DNA from: Acetobacteraceae bacterium
GTDB lineage: Bacteria; Pseudomonadota; Alphaproteobacteria; Acetobacterales; Acetobacteraceae
DNA: 64,000 nucleotides
Assembly (NCBI GenBank): GCA_947455205.1
Contig: CANGNF010000010.1
Span: 1-64,000 of the forward strand
Direction: 5' to 3'
Below the pieces are notes generated by a model that worked only from the letters and a program-made list of their open reading frames with translations, did not search any database and was not told the DNA's origin. The position numbers were made by a program, and so were the translations under genes. Below, piece after piece: positions 24,939-32,937 of the stretch. Positions within the stretch are counted from its first letter, which is position 1. Each line of letters opens with the position of its first letter.

Positions 24939-26903
24939 TCAGGCGATGCCGTTCCACTGGGCCATCACCACGTTGTCCAGGTGAACGGTGACCAGCGGCG
25001 GCGTGGTGGCGTCCGGCGCCCCGCCCATCCAGCCATCGCCGGGGCCGCCGACCACGCCAAGCGCGCCGAAGCCCATGCTGGTATCCGGGATGCCGTAGTT
25101 GAAGCTGGCGGTGACCACGCCGTCGGTCCGGATCTCCACGATGTTGGGCAGCCAGGTCATCTGGTAGTGGTGCCACTGCGACGGGTCCGGGCCGCCCATC
25201 TGGATCACCGCATCGGCATTGCTGCTGCCGAAGTGCAGCGTGTGCATCGCTTGGTTCTTCGGCGTTTCCAGGATGTCGATCTCGGGCGGCCAGGTGTCCG
25301 TGGTGGGCCACATCAGGAAGGCGGCGACGGTACCCTGGGCGTATTCGACCTTGGCGTCGAAATCGACGGTGCCGTAGTGGATGCCGATGCCGGCGCGGAA
25401 GCTGTTGAAGCCCGTGGTGTGCCAGCCATCGGCCTCCTGCGTGAAGGTGATCTGCATCTCGTTGTTGCGGACACCGACGGACTTGGAGTCCCAGATGTAG
25501 GCGCCGTTGGAGGACGGGCCGTTGTCCCACGGCAGCGGGAACGGGTCGCCCCAGTGGCTGTAGTCGTAGCCATGGCTGAAGTCGTCCTGCATCACCAGCG
25601 TGTAGCCGGGCTGCACCGCCACCGGGCCGCCGGGCGCCGGGGTGTTGACCGGGGTGCCGAAGGTGAAGCCCGCGGTCCCCGACGACAGCAGCGGCTTGAC
25701 CGAACCCGGCACCGCGACACCGTCGAAGGTGGCGCCGTCCAGGTACATGTTGCGGTCGGTGGTGGCGCTGCCGCCATAGGCGTCGTTCAGGAAGGTGACG
25801 TTGACGAAGTGCTGGCCGGCGCCCCAGTTGCCGTGCAGCGTCAGGGTATCATCCTGGCCGGCGGCGTGGCTGGCATGCGCGGTTTGGACGCCGCCAATCT
25901 GCACGCCGTCCACCGAGACGGTGTACTGCGCGTCGCCGTTGTAGGCGTCCTCCGAGATCTTCAGCACGATGGTGTTGGCACCGGTGCCGAGCGTGGTGGA
26001 GGTGGGGCCGGTCGGCGTGCCCGGGTTGGTCGGCGCCGCCGGTTCGGTGAAGCTGAAGGCCGCGGGGCCGCTCGACATCAGGGCCAGCGAGCTGCCGGCC
26101 ACGGTGGTGCCGTGCAGGGTGGCGCTGTCCAGGTACAGGTTGCGGTCGGTGCTGGCGGTGCCGCCATAGGTGTCGTTCAGGAAGTTGACGCTGACGCTGT
26201 GCGGGCCTGGCGCCCAGTTGCCCATCACGTTCAGCGTGTCGTGCTGGCCGGCGGCGTGGCTGGCATGCGCGGTCTGCACGCCACCTACCTGCACGCCGTC
26301 CACCGAGACGGTGTACTGGGCATCGCCGTTGTAGGCGTCCTGCGACAGCAGCAGCACCAGGGTCTCGGCCCCGCTGCCGATGGTGGTGACGGTCGGCGCC
26401 GGGGGCGGCGGCGGCGCGGTGGTGGCGGCGGTGAAGCTGAAGCTGGTGGCGCCGGTGGACATCAGCGCGGCGCTGGCACCGGCGACGGCGCTGCCGTGGT
26501 AGCTAGCGCCATCCAGGAACAGGTTGCGGTCGGTGCTGGCGGTGCCGCCATAGGCGTCGTTCAGGAAGCTGATGGTGACGTTGTGCGGCCCGGCCGCCCA
26601 GTTGCCCAGCACCGTGACGGTGTCATCGGAAGACCCGTGCGTGGCCCGCGCGGTCAGCGTGCCGCCGACCTGCACGCCATCAACCGAGACGGTGTACTGC
26701 GCGTCGCCGTTCCAGGCGTCCTCCGAGATGGACAGCGTGAAGCTGTCGCTGCCGCTGCCGATGGTGGTGGCCACGCCGGCAACCGGGGTTACCGGCGCCG
26801 GCGGCGGGGCATCCGGCGGGTTGATGTACCAGCTGCCGGTGGCATTGTAGTTGGCCTGCGCCTGTGCCGCGAGCGCATTCCAGTCAATCGTAGTACCTGA
26901 CAC
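24939..26903 (-). CDS. GH16 glycoside hydrolase with three CBM60-like modules
   Basis: A 654-residue protein with a GTG start preceded by GGAGG. Residues 7-26 carry the DWNALAAQAQANYNATGSWY motif shared with the 110-aa protein at 13078. Three near-identical modules follow (about 46-165, 175-290, 305-415), each with DAYNGDAQYTVSVDGVQ-like and NDAYGGTASTDRN-like blocks, resembling Ca-dependent xylan-binding CBM36/60 modules. The C-terminal GH16 domain (about 430-654) has the catalytic EIDILE motif (Glu541, Asp543, Glu546). It probably cleaves beta-1,3/1,4-glucan-type polysaccharide outside the cell. No Sec signal is visible, so its export route is unclear. Confidence 0.8.
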   Translation of the reverse strand: MSGTTIDWNALAAQAQANYNATGSWYINPPDAPPPAPVTPVAGVATTIGSGSDSFTLSISEDAWNGDAQYTVSVDGVQVGGTLTARATHGSSDDTVTVLGNWAAGPHNVTISFLNDAYGGTASTDRNLFLDGASYHGSAVAGASAALMSTGATSFSFTAATTAPPPPPAPTVTTIGSGAETLVLLLSQDAYNGDAQYTVSVDGVQVGGVQTAHASHAAGQHDTLNVMGNWAPGPHSVSVNFLNDTYGGTASTDRNLYLDSATLHGTTVAGSSLALMSSGPAAFSFTEPAAPTNPGTPTGPTSTTLGTGANTIVLKISEDAYNGDAQYTVSVDGVQIGGVQTAHASHAAGQDDTLTLHGNWGAGQHFVNVTFLNDAYGGSATTDRNMYLDGATFDGVAVPGSVKPLLSSGTAGFTFGTPVNTPAPGGPVAVQPGYTLVMQDDFSHGYDYSHWGDPFPLPWDNGPSSNGAYIWDSKSVGVRNNEMQITFTQEADGWHTTGFNSFRAGIGIHYGTVDFDAKVEYAQGTVAAFLMWPTTDTWPPEIDILETPKNQAMHTLHFGSSNADAVIQMGGPDPSQWHHYQMTWLPNIVEIRTDGVVTASFNYGIPDTSMGFGALGVVGGPGDGWMGGAPDATTPPLVTVHLDNVVMAQWNGIA

Positions 26904-27048
26904 CGCATTCCTCCGCCTAGGGACTCAAGTCGAGCGTCCTTCTGGCAGACGGGAACGCGAAGTCAGCCGGCTTTCACACGGATCACGATGCAACTACCCG
27001 TGAAGCAACCTGCAAGTTATTTTATGGCGTGACTTTGCGCGTGCAGCG

Positions 27049-27981
27049 TTATTCCTGCGGTTGGGCGCGCTTGTGCATGGCCAGCGCCATCAACCGGCGG
27101 TCGCGCCAGGCGCTGCGCTGTTCTATCTGCGTGGAGTCCAGGCTTTCGCGCCGCGCCGCCGCCACCGTTTCCACCGCCGGCCCGCTGAAGCCGAAGGGGT
27201 CCTGCTCCGCGGTGATCGCACCCATCAGCGGGCCGAAGCGCTCGCAGTAGTCCGCCACGCCGCCCGGCGCGTTCAGGTCGATGGTCTCGAACGGCCCCAT
27301 GAAGGACCAGCGCAGGCCCAGGCCGTCGCGGACGCAGGCGTCCACGTCCTCCGGCGACATCACGCCGTCGCGCACCATGCGGAAGGCTTCCGCCACCAGC
27401 GCCGCCTGCAGGCGGTTGAGCACGAAGCCGCGCGTCTCCTTCAGCGCCACCACCGGCACCTGGCCGACGCGATCCATCAGCGCGCGGGTGCGGGCGATGG
27501 CCTCGGGCGCGGTCCAGGGCGCGCCGACAATCTCCACCAGCGGCACCAGGTAGGGCGGGTTGACCGGGTGGGCCACCAGGCAGCGCGACTGTCCCCGCAG
27601 GTTGCCGGTGAAGTCGCTGGCCGGAATGCCGGAGGTGGAGGAGGCGATCACCGTCTCCGGCCCGCACAGCCGGTCGAGTTCCGCGAACAGGTGCTGCTTC
27701 GGCTCCAGCCGCTCCGGCCCGTTCTCCTGCACGTGCACCGCGCCTTCGACGCACTCCGCCAGGGTGGCGGTGGCGGAGATCCGGGCCAGCACCGTCGCCG
27801 GCGACTCGGTGATCAGGCCAGCGGCGTGCAGGTCGGCCAGGCGCTCCGCGATCAGCGCCAGTGCGGCCTCGGCTACGCCGGGGGCAATGTCCCACAGCCG
27901 CACCTGGCAGCCGGCGCGGGCGAAGACCATGGACCAGGCCCGGCCGATCAGCCCGGCCCCCACCACTGCGATCTGGTCCAT
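27049..27981 (-). CDS. 3-hydroxyacyl-CoA dehydrogenase-family protein (CryL/carnitine-dehydrogenase-like)
   Basis: A 310-residue NAD-dependent dehydrogenase. The Rossmann GAGLIG is at residues 8-13, with acidic LWDIAP after beta2. SSTSGIPASDF, HPVNPPYLVPLVEIV and KETRGFVLNRLQ are the catalytic and domain-joining blocks of the family. It is closest in layout to lambda-crystallin/L-gulonate 3-dehydrogenase and carnitine dehydrogenase proteins, which oxidise 3-hydroxy acids not bound to CoA. AAGGAA precedes the ATG. No pathway partner is adjacent. Confidence 0.8.
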   Translation of the reverse strand: MDQIAVVGAGLIGRAWSMVFARAGCQVRLWDIAPGVAEAALALIAERLADLHAAGLITESPATVLARISATATLAECVEGAVHVQENGPERLEPKQHLFAELDRLCGPETVIASSTSGIPASDFTGNLRGQSRCLVAHPVNPPYLVPLVEIVGAPWTAPEAIARTRALMDRVGQVPVVALKETRGFVLNRLQAALVAEAFRMVRDGVMSPEDVDACVRDGLGLRWSFMGPFETIDLNAPGGVADYCERFGPLMGAITAEQDPFGFSGPAVETVAAARRESLDSTQIEQRSAWRDRRLMALAMHKRAQPQE

Positions 27982-28061
27982 GCGGAGATTCCTTCCCGTT
28001 GCGCGTTGTTACACGGTGGCGCTTGATCCGCGCCGGCCCTGCGCCGATGTAACGGGCTGCG

Positions 28062-28217
28062 ATGACCTGGCGCAACATGACCACCCGAACCACCCCGGCG
28101 ACAACGCCGCTGAACACGCCCCTGGTGTGGGCGGGCGGCGGTGCGCTGCTGATGCTCAGCACCTGGCTGGCCGGCGTGGTGGCGCTGGTGCGCGGCATCG
28201 CCCGGTTGTTCAGCTGA
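28062..28217 (+). CDS. Small single-helix membrane protein upstream of XpaC/TelA
   Basis: A 51-residue frame (MTWRNMTTRTTPATTPLN...) ending in one hydrophobic helix, LVWAGGGALLMLSTWLAGVV, and VRGIARLFS. An internal ATG at 28077 gives 46 residues. Its stop overlaps the xpaC-like start (TGATG), and codon bias is strong. It probably belongs to the XpaC/TelA operon as a membrane partner; this is inferred from coupling only. Confidence 0.5.
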   Translation: MTWRNMTTRTTPATTPLNTPLVWAGGGALLMLSTWLAGVVALVRGIARLFS

Positions 28218-28966
28218 TGCTGGACGGGTTGCTGCGCGGCTGGATAGGCCTGCGCGCGCGCTATCGCGGCCTGGTGCTGCCGTTCTTCGCGCTGCCGCTG
28301 GTGCCCGCCGCCTTCGTGCATGCCCTGGCCGGGCATTCCCGTGGCGTGACCGGCTGCCTGCTCGGGCTGTTCCTCACCTGGCTGGCGGTGAAGGCGCTGC
28401 GGCGCGGCCGCAAGGGAGACGCGCATCGGGCCGGCTGGCTAATGGGCCTGGGAACCATGCTGGCGGCGCTGCTGGGCGCCCGGCTGGCCATGCCGATGCC
28501 GCTGCTGCTCGGCTTCATGGCGCTGGCCGGCACGCGCATGCTGTACGCCGAGATCCCCGAAGTGGCGCCGCCGCCACCGCCCCCACCGCCCCCGCCGCCA
28601 CCCGGCCCGGTGGAGGAAGCCCGCGCCCGGCTGGAACGCATCACCGGTGCGGCGCGCTGGCTGCAGGACAGCCACCTGGCCGCCACCGCCGCCGCCATGG
28701 GCAGCGTGCTGGACGACCTGATGGCAAGGCCGGAGCGGCTGCCGATCGCGCGGCGCTTCCTGGCGGTGCACCTGGATGGGCTGGAGCGGATCACCGAACG
28801 GCTGCAGGCCGGTGCAACGCCGCCCGCCACGCTGGCGCCGCTGCTGGACGAGTTGACCCGCACCGCCGCCGAGTTGCGGGACAAGGTGCGGCGCGAGGAG
28901 AGCGAGCAGTTGGAAATCCAGGTCAAGGTCCTGTCCGACCGCCTGAAGCAGGAGGGTTTCGCGTGA
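28217..28966 (+). CDS. XpaC-like membrane protein with polyproline linker
   Basis: A 249-residue protein. The N-terminal half has hydrophobic segments (about 18-38, 44-60, 74-108). A run of 12 prolines follows (about 118-129), and then a helical cytoplasmic domain. The arrangement and the following telA gene match the XpaC (5-bromo-4-chloroindolyl phosphate hydrolysis) family, whose members pair with TelA. Biochemical function is unresolved. It overlaps telA by 4 bp (GTGA), and AGGAGGG lies inside its 3' end for telA. Confidence 0.72.
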   Translation: MLDGLLRGWIGLRARYRGLVLPFFALPLVPAAFVHALAGHSRGVTGCLLGLFLTWLAVKALRRGRKGDAHRAGWLMGLGTMLAALLGARLAMPMPLLLGFMALAGTRMLYAEIPEVAPPPPPPPPPPPPGPVEEARARLERITGAARWLQDSHLAATAAAMGSVLDDLMARPERLPIARRFLAVHLDGLERITERLQAGATPPATLAPLLDELTRTAAELRDKVRREESEQLEIQVKVLSDRLKQEGFA

Positions 28967-30024
28967 GCGAGCAACTGCCCGAGACGACGGCACCGACGGC
29001 CGAGGTGCAGGCCCTGGTCAAGCAGATCGACCTGGGCGACCCCGGCAGCATCCTGCGCTTCGGCGCCGCGACGCAGAGCCGTGCCGCCGCCGCCGCCGAC
29101 GCCATGCTGGAAGGCGCCCGCAACCAGGAGACCGGCGAGGCCGGGCAGACCCTGAGCGGGCTGCTCTCCACGCTGAAGGGCTTCGACGTCACCAAGATAG
29201 CCGAGAAGCCGAACCTGCTGGCGCGCTGGTTCAGCAAGGGCGGCGCCGAGGTGACGCGGATCATCCAGCAGTATGAGGGCGTGAAGGGCCAGGTCGAGAA
29301 CATCGGCGACCGGCTGGATGCGCACCGCACCAAGCTGCTGGAGGATGTCGAGCGGATCGAGCGGCTGTATGCCGCGACGCTGGACTGGTTCCACGCGCTG
29401 GGCACCCACATCGCCGCCGGCGAGCAGGTGCTGGCGCAGACCGACCGCGAGAGCATCCCGACGCTGGAGGCCCAGGCCCTGGCCAACCCGGGCGACGACC
29501 TGGCGCCGCAACGCCTGCGCGACCTGCGCGCGGCGCGCGATGAACTGGAGCGCCGCACCCACGACCTGCGCCTGACCCGGCAGGTGGCGATGCAGGCGCT
29601 GCCCTCGCTGCGGCTGATCCAGGAAAACGACAAGGCGCTGGCCAGCAAGATCCATTCGGTGCTGGCCAATACCGTGCCGCTGTGGCGCCAGCAGCTGGCC
29701 CAAGCGCTGGCGATCCACCGCATGCGGGAAGCCGGCGCCGCGGTGAAGGCGGCGACCGACCTGACCAACCAGCTGCTGACCGCCAATGCGGAGACGCTGC
29801 GCCGCGGCAATGCGGAAGCGCGGGTGGAACTGGAACGCGGCGTCTTCGACATGGCCGCGGTGCAGAAGGCCAATGCCGCGCTGGTCGCGACCATCGAGGA
29901 CAGCCTGCGCATTGCCGAGCAGGCCCGCGACGGCCGGCAGAAGGCGACGCAAGAACTGGTGGCCTGCGAGCAGGACATCCGCCGCGCTTTGCTTTCGGCC
30001 AAGGCGCCGCCGGCCGGGCGGTAA
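28963..30024 (+). CDS. telA: TelA-family toxic-anion resistance protein
   Basis: A 353-residue helical, coiled-coil-rich protein of the TelA/KlaA family, first linked to tellurite resistance and also to antimicrobial tolerance. Family features include the WFSKGGAEVTRIIQQYE region, LYAATLDWFHALGTHIAAGE and the long C-terminal helix with ATDLTNQLLTANAETLR. The start is GTG overlapping the upstream stop, with a strong ribosome site. No ter genes are nearby, so tellurite itself may not be the target. Confidence 0.85.
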   Translation: MSEQLPETTAPTAEVQALVKQIDLGDPGSILRFGAATQSRAAAAADAMLEGARNQETGEAGQTLSGLLSTLKGFDVTKIAEKPNLLARWFSKGGAEVTRIIQQYEGVKGQVENIGDRLDAHRTKLLEDVERIERLYAATLDWFHALGTHIAAGEQVLAQTDRESIPTLEAQALANPGDDLAPQRLRDLRAARDELERRTHDLRLTRQVAMQALPSLRLIQENDKALASKIHSVLANTVPLWRQQLAQALAIHRMREAGAAVKAATDLTNQLLTANAETLRRGNAEARVELERGVFDMAAVQKANAALVATIEDSLRIAEQARDGRQKATQELVACEQDIRRALLSAKAPPAGR

Positions 30025-30053
30025 CGCGGTTCCGGTTTGCCTGGGTGGTTGGC

Positions 30054-30074
30054 GCTGGGGTAATCCGCCCCAGC
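30054..30074 (+). terminator. Hairpin after telA
   Basis: GCTGGGG pairs with CCCCAGC around TAATCCG, 29 bp after the telA stop and before the next gene. No T tract follows. Confidence 0.4.
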
Positions 30075-30114
30075 TACGCTTCCGCTTGAAGACTACCGGG
30101 AAGGACCGCCCCTG

Positions 30115-31080
30115 ATGCTGAACCGCCGTGCCCTGCTGGCTGCGCCCGTGGCCGCGCTTGCCGCCCCCGCCCTGGCGCAGGCGCCCTGGCCGAATGGGCC
30201 GATCCGCCTGGTGGCGCCCTTCCCGCCCGGCGGCAGCGTGGATGCCATCTCCCGCCTGCTGCAGCCGCACCTGTCGCAGGCCCTTGGCGTGCCGGTGGTG
30301 GTGGAGAACAAGGGCGGCGCTTCCGGCAGCATCGGCACGCGGGAGGTGGCGCGCAGCGCGCCGGACGGCAACACCTGGGTGCTGGTGTTCGACACCCATG
30401 CGGTGAACCCGGCGCTGATCCCCAATATCGGCTTCGACACGCAGAAGGACCTGGCGCCGGTGCTGCTGATCGGCACCTCGCCCATGCTGATCACCGCCAG
30501 CAAGGGGCGGCCCTGGGCCGACATGGCAGCGCTGCTGGCAGCGGCCAGGGCGGCGCCGGAGACCATCAGCTACGGCACCATCGGCAATGGCAGCCTCGCG
30601 CACCTGACCATGAAGCTGCTGGAGCGCGAGACCGGTACGCGCTTCATCCACGTGCCCTACCGCGGCGGCGGCCCGCTGACCACGGCGGCGGCGACGGGCG
30701 AGGTGGACCTGCCCACCGCCACCGGTACCATCCTGGCCGCGCTGATGCAGGGCGGCACCCTCCGCGCCCTGGCCAGCACCGGCAACACCCGCGCCAGCGT
30801 GGCGCCGGATGCGCCGACGCTGAAGCAGGCCGGCATCAACGTGGCGGCCGAGGCCTTCTGGGGCGTGCTGGCACCTGCCGCCACCCCGGCGCCGATCCGC
30901 GCGCGGATGGAAGCGGCGCTGCGCCTGGCGCTGGACGTGCCGAGCGTGCGCGAGCGCCTGACCGGCGCGCTGGGCGTGGATGTGGCGCCGCAGGGGCCGG
31001 ACGGCTTCGCCACCTTCCTGGCGCACACCATCGAGACCTGGGGCAAGGTAGTGCGCGACAACGGCATCCGCGCCGACTGA
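30115..31080 (+). CDS. Bug-family tripartite tricarboxylate transporter receptor (copy 1)
   Basis: A 321-residue periplasmic solute receptor with a Sec signal (about 1-22, ALAAPALAQ). The Bug fold motifs are PIRLVAPFPPGGSVD, VVVENKGGASGSIG, and HVPYRGGGP in the second domain. Such receptors deliver carboxylates or aromatic acids to TctA/TctB, which are absent here. It is a close paralogue of the protein at 32938 (shared SGSIGTREVAR.., PDGNTWV, VFDTHA). The acyl-CoA ligase between the two suggests carboxylic-acid uptake and activation. Confidence 0.88.
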   Translation: MLNRRALLAAPVAALAAPALAQAPWPNGPIRLVAPFPPGGSVDAISRLLQPHLSQALGVPVVVENKGGASGSIGTREVARSAPDGNTWVLVFDTHAVNPALIPNIGFDTQKDLAPVLLIGTSPMLITASKGRPWADMAALLAAARAAPETISYGTIGNGSLAHLTMKLLERETGTRFIHVPYRGGGPLTTAAATGEVDLPTATGTILAALMQGGTLRALASTGNTRASVAPDAPTLKQAGINVAAEAFWGVLAPAATPAPIRARMEAALRLALDVPSVRERLTGALGVDVAPQGPDGFATFLAHTIETWGKVVRDNGIRAD

Positions 31081-31088
31081 GCGCGGTG

Positions 31089-31124
31089 CCAGGGCGCGAT
31101 CACCTTTGGTGGATCACGCCCTGG
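31089..31124. terminator. Hairpin between convergent Bug receptor and acyl-CoA ligase genes
   Basis: CCAGGGCG pairs with CGCCCTGG. An inner GATC.ACC/GGTGGATC stem has one bulge and a TTT loop. It lies 8 bp after one stop and 50 bp from the other. The inner arms resemble those of the hairpin at 3253-3284. Confidence 0.5.
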
Positions 31125-31174
31125 CCTTGCTTCGGGTGACGGCTTCACCGCTTTCCGCCCTGGCGCACCGGGCC

Positions 31175-32803
31175 CTACGCCATCAGGTAGCCGGCGTACT
31201 TCGCCCGCAGCACGTTCTTCTGGATCTTGCCCGTCGCGCCGTGCGGCAACTCATCCACCACCAGCACGGCATCCGGCACGCTGAACTTCGGCACCTTGTC
31301 GGCGAAGAAGGCCAGCACGCTCGCCTCCGTCAGCTCCCGCCCCGGCTTGGCCACCACCACCAACAGCGGCCGCTCCGCCCATTTCGGGTGGGTGGCGGCG
31401 ATGGCGGCGGCCTCGGCCACATCGGGGTGGGCGACAGCGATGTTCTCCAGGTCGATGCTGCTGATCCACTCGCCACCGGACTTGATCAAATCCTTGGTGC
31501 GGTCGGTCAGGCGGACGAAGCCATTGGCGTCGAAGGTGCCGACATCGCCGGTGGGGAACCAGCCATGGTCGCCCACCGCGGTGTCAGGCTGGCGGAAGTA
31601 GCCATTGGCCACCCAATGGCCCTGGAATTCCAGGTTGCCCGGGGTCTCGCCATCCCAGGGGGCCTCGGTGCCGTCTTCCCTGATGGCGCGGACATCGGCG
31701 CCGAAGACGGTGCGGCCCTGGGTGGCCCGCAGGTCCAGCGCGGCTTCCGGCTCCAGCTTCAGCGTGGCTTCCGTCGGCGCGTTGACGGTGGCGATCGGGC
31801 TGCTCTCGGTCATGCCCCAGGCCTGCACGATGGGAATGCCCATCTCCTCGTACGCCGCCATCAGCGCACGCGGCACGGCGGAGCCACCGCAGACCGTGCG
31901 CTTTACCGTCTCCAGCCTGGTGCCGGTTTCCCGCAGGTGCTGCAGCAGGCCCAGCCAGATGGTCGGCACGCCGGCCGAGAAGGTGGCGCGCTCGCCATTC
32001 ATCAGCGCCACCAGGCTGGGCGCGTCCAGGTGGCGGCCGGGCAGGATCAGCGCGGCGCCGGCCATCGGGGCGCCGTAGGGCAGGCTCCAGGCATTGGCGT
32101 GGAACATCGGCACCACCGGCAGCACGCGGTCGGCGGCGCGGACGCCCAGCGCGTCCCCGGCATTGCCGGCCATGCTGTGCAGCAGCGTGGAGCGGTGGCT
32201 GTACAGCACGCCCTTCGGCCGCCCGGTGGTGCCGCTGGTGTAGCAGAGCGAGGACGCGGTGTTCTCGTCGAAGATCGGCCAGGCATAGCCGTCATCGGCG
32301 CCGGCGATCAGGTCCTCGTGGTTCAGCAGCGCCATGCCGGCGGGCAGGTCCAGCGCCGGCACCTCGCCGGGGCCGCCCATGATGACGATGGCGCGCAGGC
32401 TGGCGGTGCAGGCCGGCGCCACGGCGGCCAGCGTGGCGGCGAAGAACGGGTCGGCGAACAGCACCACGTCTTCCGCGTGGTTGATGATGTAGGCGATGTC
32501 GTCGGTCGCCAGCCGCGGGTTGATGGTGTGGCACACCGCCCCCATGCCGGAGATGCCGTAGTAGCATTCCAGGTGGCGGTGCCCGTTCATCGCCAGGGTG
32601 GCGACGCGGTCGCCCAGCTTCACCCCCAGCCCGCCCAGCGCCTGCGCCAGCCGGCGGGAACGGCGCTCGACCTCGGCGTAGTTGCTGCGGTGCAGGCTGC
32701 CATCGGCCAGCTTGGAGACAACCTCGGCCCGGCCATGGTGGCGCGCGGCGTAGCGGATGATGGACGAGATCAGCAGCGGCTGGCACTGCATCTGGCCGAG
32801 CAT
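31175..32803 (-). CDS. AMP-binding long/medium-chain acyl-CoA ligase
   Basis: A 542-residue adenylate-forming enzyme. The P-loop-like A3 motif is YTSGTTGRPKGV, A5 is QAWGMTESSP, A7 is GWFPTGDVG, A8 is LTDRTKDLIKSGGEWIS, and the catalytic lysine motif is GKIQKNVLR near the C-terminus. This layout matches fatty-acyl-CoA synthetases acting on medium/long or modified acids. The start at 32803 was taken because longer frames run into GC-rich non-coding sequence. It sits between two paralogous Bug receptors. Confidence 0.87.
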   Translation of the reverse strand: MLGQMQCQPLLISSIIRYAARHHGRAEVVSKLADGSLHRSNYAEVERRSRRLAQALGGLGVKLGDRVATLAMNGHRHLECYYGISGMGAVCHTINPRLATDDIAYIINHAEDVVLFADPFFAATLAAVAPACTASLRAIVIMGGPGEVPALDLPAGMALLNHEDLIAGADDGYAWPIFDENTASSLCYTSGTTGRPKGVLYSHRSTLLHSMAGNAGDALGVRAADRVLPVVPMFHANAWSLPYGAPMAGAALILPGRHLDAPSLVALMNGERATFSAGVPTIWLGLLQHLRETGTRLETVKRTVCGGSAVPRALMAAYEEMGIPIVQAWGMTESSPIATVNAPTEATLKLEPEAALDLRATQGRTVFGADVRAIREDGTEAPWDGETPGNLEFQGHWVANGYFRQPDTAVGDHGWFPTGDVGTFDANGFVRLTDRTKDLIKSGGEWISSIDLENIAVAHPDVAEAAAIAATHPKWAERPLLVVVAKPGRELTEASVLAFFADKVPKFSVPDAVLVVDELPHGATGKIQKNVLRAKYAGYLMA

Positions 32804-32937
32804 TCGGGCCTCCCTGGGGTTTTTCCTTGGCCCCAGCGTACCCGCGCCGGCGGCGGGCGGAAAGCGCCACCTTGCCCCGCCACGGGGCGTTGACGCGCGG
32901 GCCGGAGTGGCGGCGCAATGCGGCCAAGGGTAGGGAA

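Noticed and set aside
24981-26900. 639-residue plus-strand open frame
   Set aside because: It is antisense to the GH16/CBM gene and its apparent repeats simply mirror the module repeats.
28261-31026. 921-residue minus-strand open frame
   Set aside because: It runs antisense through XpaC, TelA and a Bug receptor, which have recognisable domains. Long antisense frames are expected in very GC-rich DNA.
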